Shown here: in pieces, positions 33,599 through 37,476 of the stretch
How positions within the stretch are numbered: the stretch's first letter is position 1
How the letters are laid out: the number at the start of each line of letters is the position of its first letter
Assembly (NCBI GenBank): GCA_024694565.1
Contig: JAILJR010000161.1
Coordinates: forward strand, 1 to 37,476
DNA length: 37,476 nucleotides
Direction of reading: 5' to 3'
From: Butyrivibrio sp.
GTDB lineage: Bacteria > Bacillota > Clostridia > Lachnospirales > Lachnospiraceae
Notes under the pieces: generated by a model
Databases searched by the model: none
Seen by the model: the letters and a program-made list of their open reading frames with translations, nothing else
Told to the model about the DNA's origin: nothing
Position numbers and translations under genes: made by a program

Positions 33599-36097
33599 AT
33601 GAAATATATAAAGACTGCTCTTTCCGTGATGATTGTTACTGTCTTTGCTTATATAGTGATAGGTGAATTTGTTTTTCCTGCTAATGTTCCCAGGGATGGA
33701 TTTATATGTGAGATGTTGCCAAGTGACAACTGGGAAATTATCATGGAAGATGGTAGCAGGAAGCCCTTTACACTTCCGGGAAGAGTACAGGAGGATGTGG
33801 TGCTTCAGACAACCCTTCCGGCCTCATTCGACAAGAAGGTGACTGTCCTGTGTTTCAGAGGCATGGACATGAGAGTTTTTATCGGGGATGAACTGCGCGG
33901 AAAGCTTGTAACCGAGGACTATGCAATTTTTGGGGACCGCTCGGCGGAGTGCTATCTTATGGTTCCGCTGTATCAGGAGGATGCGGGGAAGTGCTTACGC
34001 ATAGATTATGAATACAATTCAGGTTTTGTGTATGAAGTCTATTATGGAACATGGCTTGGTATCTGGGCACATCTCTTTTCTCAGTATGGAGCGGAGCTTT
34101 TTGTAGGTATCATTATAATGTCACTGGGCTTAATCTGCTATATCGCGTCTGTTACCTACAGGATAATCTATAAACAGTACCTGGAGATGCAGCATCTATC
34201 CACGGGTGTACTGCTTGGAGCCTGCTGGGTCATGTCCAATTCTGTGTTCAGACAGTTTTACACAAGAAATATATCTGTTATGTCTGATATACCATTTCTT
34301 ATGGTCATGCTTCTGCCAATTCCATTTCTGGTTTTTATCGATTCTCTTCAGAAGGGGCGCTATACAAAGCTCATCACTTTTGCAGGTGGATTGGAAATAC
34401 TGGACTTTGTGGTTTTGATAGCTCTTTTTATAAGCGGAAGAGTACCTCTGGTTAAAAGCTTTGTGGTCGCTGCATCCTGTTGTCTTGTATGCATAGCTGT
34501 CATGAGCTATACCATCATAAAAGATTCACTTGAGGGATATACAAAGGAATATGAATATGTGGCTGTGGGCTTTGTGGTTTTGGCAATGGCTGCAGTTGGC
34601 CAGATCCTGGCATATATCTTTGCTCACAATGGTGTGTTTTCGGGACTTTTGATGGCGATAGGTCTCCTGGGGTTTCTCATATGCGCATCAATTCACACGA
34701 TCAAGCAGCTTATAGGCTTACGACTTAAAGCCAATGAAGCTACCAGTGCCAATCAGGCGAAGGATCAGTTTTTGGCTAATATGTCCCATGAGATCAGAAC
34801 ACCCCTCAACGGGATTCTTGGGATGGATGAGATGATCATCAGGCAGACCAGGCAGAGCAATATTAAAAAATACGCGCTGGATATAAAGAGTGCAGGAAAT
34901 ACTCTTTTGGCCCTCATAAATGACATACTCGACCTGTCCAAGATCGAAGCCGGAAGCTTTGAGATAATTCCCGCAGAGTACAGCATTACATCTGTTCTGA
35001 ATGATGTTATCAATATGACCCGGCACAAAGCTGTGGCAAAGGATATTGAGTACATTTTTGAAGTGTCACCCGAAGTGCCCGGGGTCCTGTACGGGGATGA
35101 GCTCAGGGTAAGGCAGGTGATGCTGAATATAATTAATAACGCCATAAAGTATACAGAAAAAGGTCATGTAAAGATTGAGGTCAGCGCCAATAATGACCAT
35201 GATGCCTCTGATGGTGGTTCTATACTCATGGTGAAGGTTTCCGATACAGGCATGGGAATTAAGAAGGAGGATATGGATAAACTCTTTACCAGCTTTCAGA
35301 GGCTTGACGTAAAGAAAAACCGGTCAATAGAAGGCACAGGTCTGGGACTTTACATCACTCACAGGCTTTTGGAGCTGATGGGCGGAAGGATAGAAGTGGA
35401 CACCAAATATGGCCAGGGAAGTACTTTTACACTAATAATTCCGCAAAAGGTCGTTGATGAGCATCCCATAGGTGATTTTTGTGATGCTGTGAGCAAATTT
35501 ATAAGCAATATGGAAGTTGAAGAAACAACGCTTTATGCACCGAATGCGAAAATCCTTATTGTTGATGATAATCAGATGAACCTTGAAGTGATGGAGGGGC
35601 TCCTGCGGGAATCAAAGATGAAGATTGATCTGGCTCTTTCCGGAAACGAGTGCATAGAGAGGGTCCGCGAAAAGAACTATGATATCGTTCTTCTGGATCA
35701 GATGATGCCCGGGATGAATGGCGAAGAAACTCTGCAGTCCATGAAAGAGAATGGATTGATCGGAGATACTCCTGTCATAGCACTGACGGCAGATGCCATA
35801 CTTGGTGCAAGAGAAAGCTATATATCCAAAGGCTTCACAGATTATCTCAGCAAACCGGTTAAGTATGAAAAGCTTGAGGAAGCCTTTAAGAAATATCTTC
35901 CAGAAGAAAAGCAGCTGGTAAAACCAAAACAGGAAGAGGAACTGCCTGTTCTTTTGATATGGGGAATGGACTCGGACAAGCTAAGGGAGACAAAAGAAAA
36001 ATTGTCTGAGCATTATAGGTGCACATGTGTTGTGGGAAGTAAGGCAAGAGATAAATTCCTGGAGAAGCATGAAGTCGATGCTGTGATGCAGGTGTAG
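33599..36097 (+). CDS. Hybrid sensor histidine kinase (7TM-type), C-terminus frameshifted
   Basis: The 832-residue protein has one N-terminal helix, an extracellular sensor (about 27-165) and about seven membrane helices (170-375) in a 7TMR-like layout. These are followed by HisKA with His397 in MSHEIRTPLNG, HATPase with INNAIKYTE, DTGMGI and GTGLGLYI, and a receiver with VDDN and Asp700 in LLDQMMPGMNG. A second receiver-like domain then starts (VLLIWGMDSDKLRETKEKL) and stops after VDAVMQV. One added G after 36088 would extend the frame to TGA 36166-36168 with AGVADVKDMMDGGTLEWEF, so the last domain is probably broken by a missing base or by the rearrangement that follows. It would feed the Hpt and tandem-receiver proteins upstream. 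Confidence 0.88.
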   Translation: MKYIKTALSVMIVTVFAYIVIGEFVFPANVPRDGFICEMLPSDNWEIIMEDGSRKPFTLPGRVQEDVVLQTTLPASFDKKVTVLCFRGMDMRVFIGDELRGKLVTEDYAIFGDRSAECYLMVPLYQEDAGKCLRIDYEYNSGFVYEVYYGTWLGIWAHLFSQYGAELFVGIIIMSLGLICYIASVTYRIIYKQYLEMQHLSTGVLLGACWVMSNSVFRQFYTRNISVMSDIPFLMVMLLPIPFLVFIDSLQKGRYTKLITFAGGLEILDFVVLIALFISGRVPLVKSFVVAASCCLVCIAVMSYTIIKDSLEGYTKEYEYVAVGFVVLAMAAVGQILAYIFAHNGVFSGLLMAIGLLGFLICASIHTIKQLIGLRLKANEATSANQAKDQFLANMSHEIRTPLNGILGMDEMIIRQTRQSNIKKYALDIKSAGNTLLALINDILDLSKIEAGSFEIIPAEYSITSVLNDVINMTRHKAVAKDIEYIFEVSPEVPGVLYGDELRVRQVMLNIINNAIKYTEKGHVKIEVSANNDHDASDGGSILMVKVSDTGMGIKKEDMDKLFTSFQRLDVKKNRSIEGTGLGLYITHRLLELMGGRIEVDTKYGQGSTFTLIIPQKVVDEHPIGDFCDAVSKFISNMEVEETTLYAPNAKILIVDDNQMNLEVMEGLLRESKMKIDLALSGNECIERVREKNYDIVLLDQMMPGMNGEETLQSMKENGLIGDTPVIALTADAILGARESYISKGFTDYLSKPVKYEKLEEAFKKYLPEEKQLVKPKQEEELPVLLIWGMDSDKLRETKEKLSEHYRCTCVVGSKARDKFLEKHEVDAVMQV

Positions 36098-36118
36098 CAG
36101 ATGTAAAAGACATGATGG

Positions 36119-36746
36119 ATGGAGGGACGCTTGAATGGGAATTCAAGAAAACGAGCCCGTGCAAATGAACTCCGACGATTCAGAGAGGAGCAGCGGACGG
36201 ACGTCTATGCGGCATTGGATTATTGTTTTGAGAATTATAATCAGGGGCGCCCCTTTATTTTAGCGGGTCATTCGCAAGGCTCCATGATGATCAAGATCGC
36301 GCTGCAGGACTATTTTCTGGAGCATGACGATTATCTTAAACGGATGGTTGCGGCTTATGTGCTGGGTTATTCCATCACTGCCGATGACCTTAAGGCGAAT
36401 CCCGCGTTGAAGTTTGCCGAAGGCGCGGACGATACCGGGGTGATCGTTTCCTGGAATATTGAGGGACCGGAGAATAAGCACGAGAGCAATATTACCGTTA
36501 TGAATAATTCCATCGCCATCAATCCCCTGAACTGGAAACGTGACGAGACATACGCGCCCGCAACGGAAAATAAGGGAGACCGCCTTCCGGTCCCCAAGGA
36601 GGGCGAATTTATCGCAAGCGAATATGAACCGCACCGGCCCGGTATTGCGGATGCGCAGCTTGATGTGGAAAGGGGGCTAACCATTTTTGCACAATTTATC
36701 TTCTGTAGGATTGTCGAACGAAAAATACAGGTTAAGGCATTGATGA
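36119..36746 (+). pseudogene. Fragment of a DUF3089 lipase-like hydrolase
   Basis: The frame contains DVYAALDYCFENYNQGRPF and the nucleophile elbow AGHSQGSMM (near residues 49-57), then NITVMNNSIAINPLNW, all typical of the C-terminal part of DUF3089 alpha/beta hydrolases. The N-terminal half of the family is missing. After about 36680 the sequence no longer fits the family and the frame runs into an unrelated fragment. Composition from about 36180 to 36660 is visibly richer in G and C than the genes before it, which suggests a foreign origin. It is not expected to be active. Confidence 0.7.
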
Positions 36747-37055
36747 TGGCAAATATACGCTACCACTATGCTCATGATCATGGCAGAAACACAGCTTATC
36801 AACGGCTATGGAGAGGACGGAAGGACGATAATCGGCAACTGCGATACCTATGTATATATGGGCGGCAATGATGTAGGAACTGCCCAGGCTGTAGCTGAGA
36901 GGTGTGACATATCGCTCAAAAAGATACTGAATATGCCTGTAGGTACCAACTGGATATTCCGAAGGGGACAGGCACCCCAAAATGGCAAAAACTATGACCT
37001 TGATGCGCTTCTGAAATCGAAGAAGATAGGCGGTGAAAAAGAGTTGGCAAGGTAA
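36747..37055 (+). pseudogene. Fragment of a VirD4/TraG-type conjugation coupling protein
   Basis: In the frame ending at 37055 the sequence reads MIMAETQLINGYGEDG, then TIIGNCDTYVYMGGNDVGTA, then CDISLKKILNMPVGTNWIFRRG. This matches the C-terminal part of type IV coupling proteins (VirD4/TraG) that drive conjugative DNA transfer. Everything before is missing and a stop (TGA 36744-36746) closes the frame. It is a remnant of an integrative conjugative element, abutting the hydrolase fragment. Confidence 0.72.
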
Positions 37056-37114
37056 CTTTGCAATGCCCGCATTGCCTGTGTTTTCTTCCTTGCATTTGAA
37101 AATTCATCCTGCGT

Positions 37115-37144
37115 AAATTGTTCAGTTAATTCAGCTACAGTTCC
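37115..37144. repeat. Dispersed 30-nt repeat, copy 2
   Basis: 28 of 30 bases match 21555-21584. It is placed 52-81 nt before the start of the AAA-ATPase-like gene, where promoter elements would be (TACAAT at 37155-37160 could be the -10). Confidence 0.6.
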
Positions 37145-37195
37145 CAAGCTTTGTTACAATAATGAATATAGATTGCCTTAAAGAGAGGTTGCGAT

Positions 37196-37476
37196 ATGGC
37201 TTTTACAGTAAGTGTCGGGGAAGCGGACTTTGCAGCGCTTCGTAAGGAAAATGCATACTATGTAGATAAGACTGAGATCGTGTATGAGCTTGTGCATGAT
37301 ACAAATAATAAAGTAACGCTTTTTACAAGACCACGCAGGTTCGGAAAAACCCTTATGATGAGTATGATGGAGAATTTTTTCAGCATACGTAAAGATAGCA
37401 AGGGTATTTTTGAAGGGCTTGCCATAACGGAGCATAAGGATTTTTGTAAGGAGTGGATGAATCAGTATCCGGTGCT
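37196..37476 (+). CDS. AAA-ATPase-like protein, N-terminal part (cut by window end)
   Basis: From ATG 37196 (GAGAGG about 9 nt upstream) the 93 visible residues show FAALRKENAYYVDKTEIVYE and the P-loop-like RPRRFGKTLMMSMMENFF, the hallmark of the AAA-ATPase-like family (PF09820), which usually ends with a PD-(D/E)XK nuclease-like domain. These genes occur in many copies in Lachnospiraceae and Bacteroidetes. Their role is not established; links to mobile DNA or defence have been proposed. The gene continues beyond the window. Confidence 0.88.
   Translation, partial: MAFTVSVGEADFAALRKENAYYVDKTEIVYELVHDTNNKVTLFTRPRRFGKTLMMSMMENFFSIRKDSKGIFEGLAITEHKDFCKEWMNQYPV

Overview
The window looks like a chromosome segment of a rumen or gut Lachnospiraceae bacterium of the Butyrivibrio/Pseudobutyrivibrio kind. 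This is inferred from the moderate-to-low GC content, the strong AGGAGG-type ribosome sites, the set of protein families and the start of a PD-(D/E)XK-associated AAA-ATPase of a type abundant in that family. No rRNA, tRNA, CRISPR array or intact insertion sequence was seen.

Region 1 (1-8700) is housekeeping and signalling. It holds a MoxR ATPase / DUF58 / membrane transglutaminase operon (416-4711), a CobW-like G3E GTPase lacking its metal-binding cysteines, a YdcF-like membrane protein, a condensation-fold protein without the catalytic histidine motif, and a PAS-GGDEF diguanylate cyclase. A frameshifted and truncated Gfo/Idh/MocA oxidoreductase follows (8731-9446).

Region 2 (9562-20405) is a compact beta-mannoside utilisation locus. 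A LacI-type repressor is divergent from an operon of binding protein, two permeases, SGNH acetylesterase, GH2 beta-mannosidase and a single polypeptide that joins a mannose-isomerase-type AGE domain to a PfkB fructokinase domain. The predicted flow is uptake of an acetylated manno-oligosaccharide, deacetylation, release of mannose, isomerisation to fructose and phosphorylation to fructose-6-phosphate. Matching operator pairs sit just downstream of both divergent promoters.

Region 3 (20615-21405, minus strand) is a lipoprotein version of MTA/SAH nucleosidase broken by one missing base.

Region 4 (21687-36097) is the most interesting part: a peptide secretion and signalling system. Two precursors with double-glycine leaders (one carries a zinc ribbon), a C39-peptidase ABC exporter, a second NHLM-type ABC protein and a very short HlyD-like adaptor are combined with a SpoIIE-type phosphatase, a STAS protein, a LytTR regulator with a DUF3021 membrane partner, and a tandem-receiver protein / Hpt protein / hybrid histidine kinase set. 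Three promoters carry the same direct repeat, core GACCGAATAG, twice at exactly 21 bp, with a -10-like TAnnnT box 43 nt from the start of the second copy. These precede the zinc-ribbon precursor operon, the exporter-LytTR operon and the second precursor with the phosphorelay. I infer one LytTR-controlled, probably self-activating regulon.

Region 5 (36100-37476) is mosaic debris: fragments of a DUF3089 hydrolase and of a VirD4/TraG coupling protein, a 30-nt sequence also present near 21.57 kb, and the start of an AAA-ATPase-like gene cut by the window end. Three genes in the window each look one base short (near 8930, 20850 and 36088), so either real decay or sequencing error should be considered.
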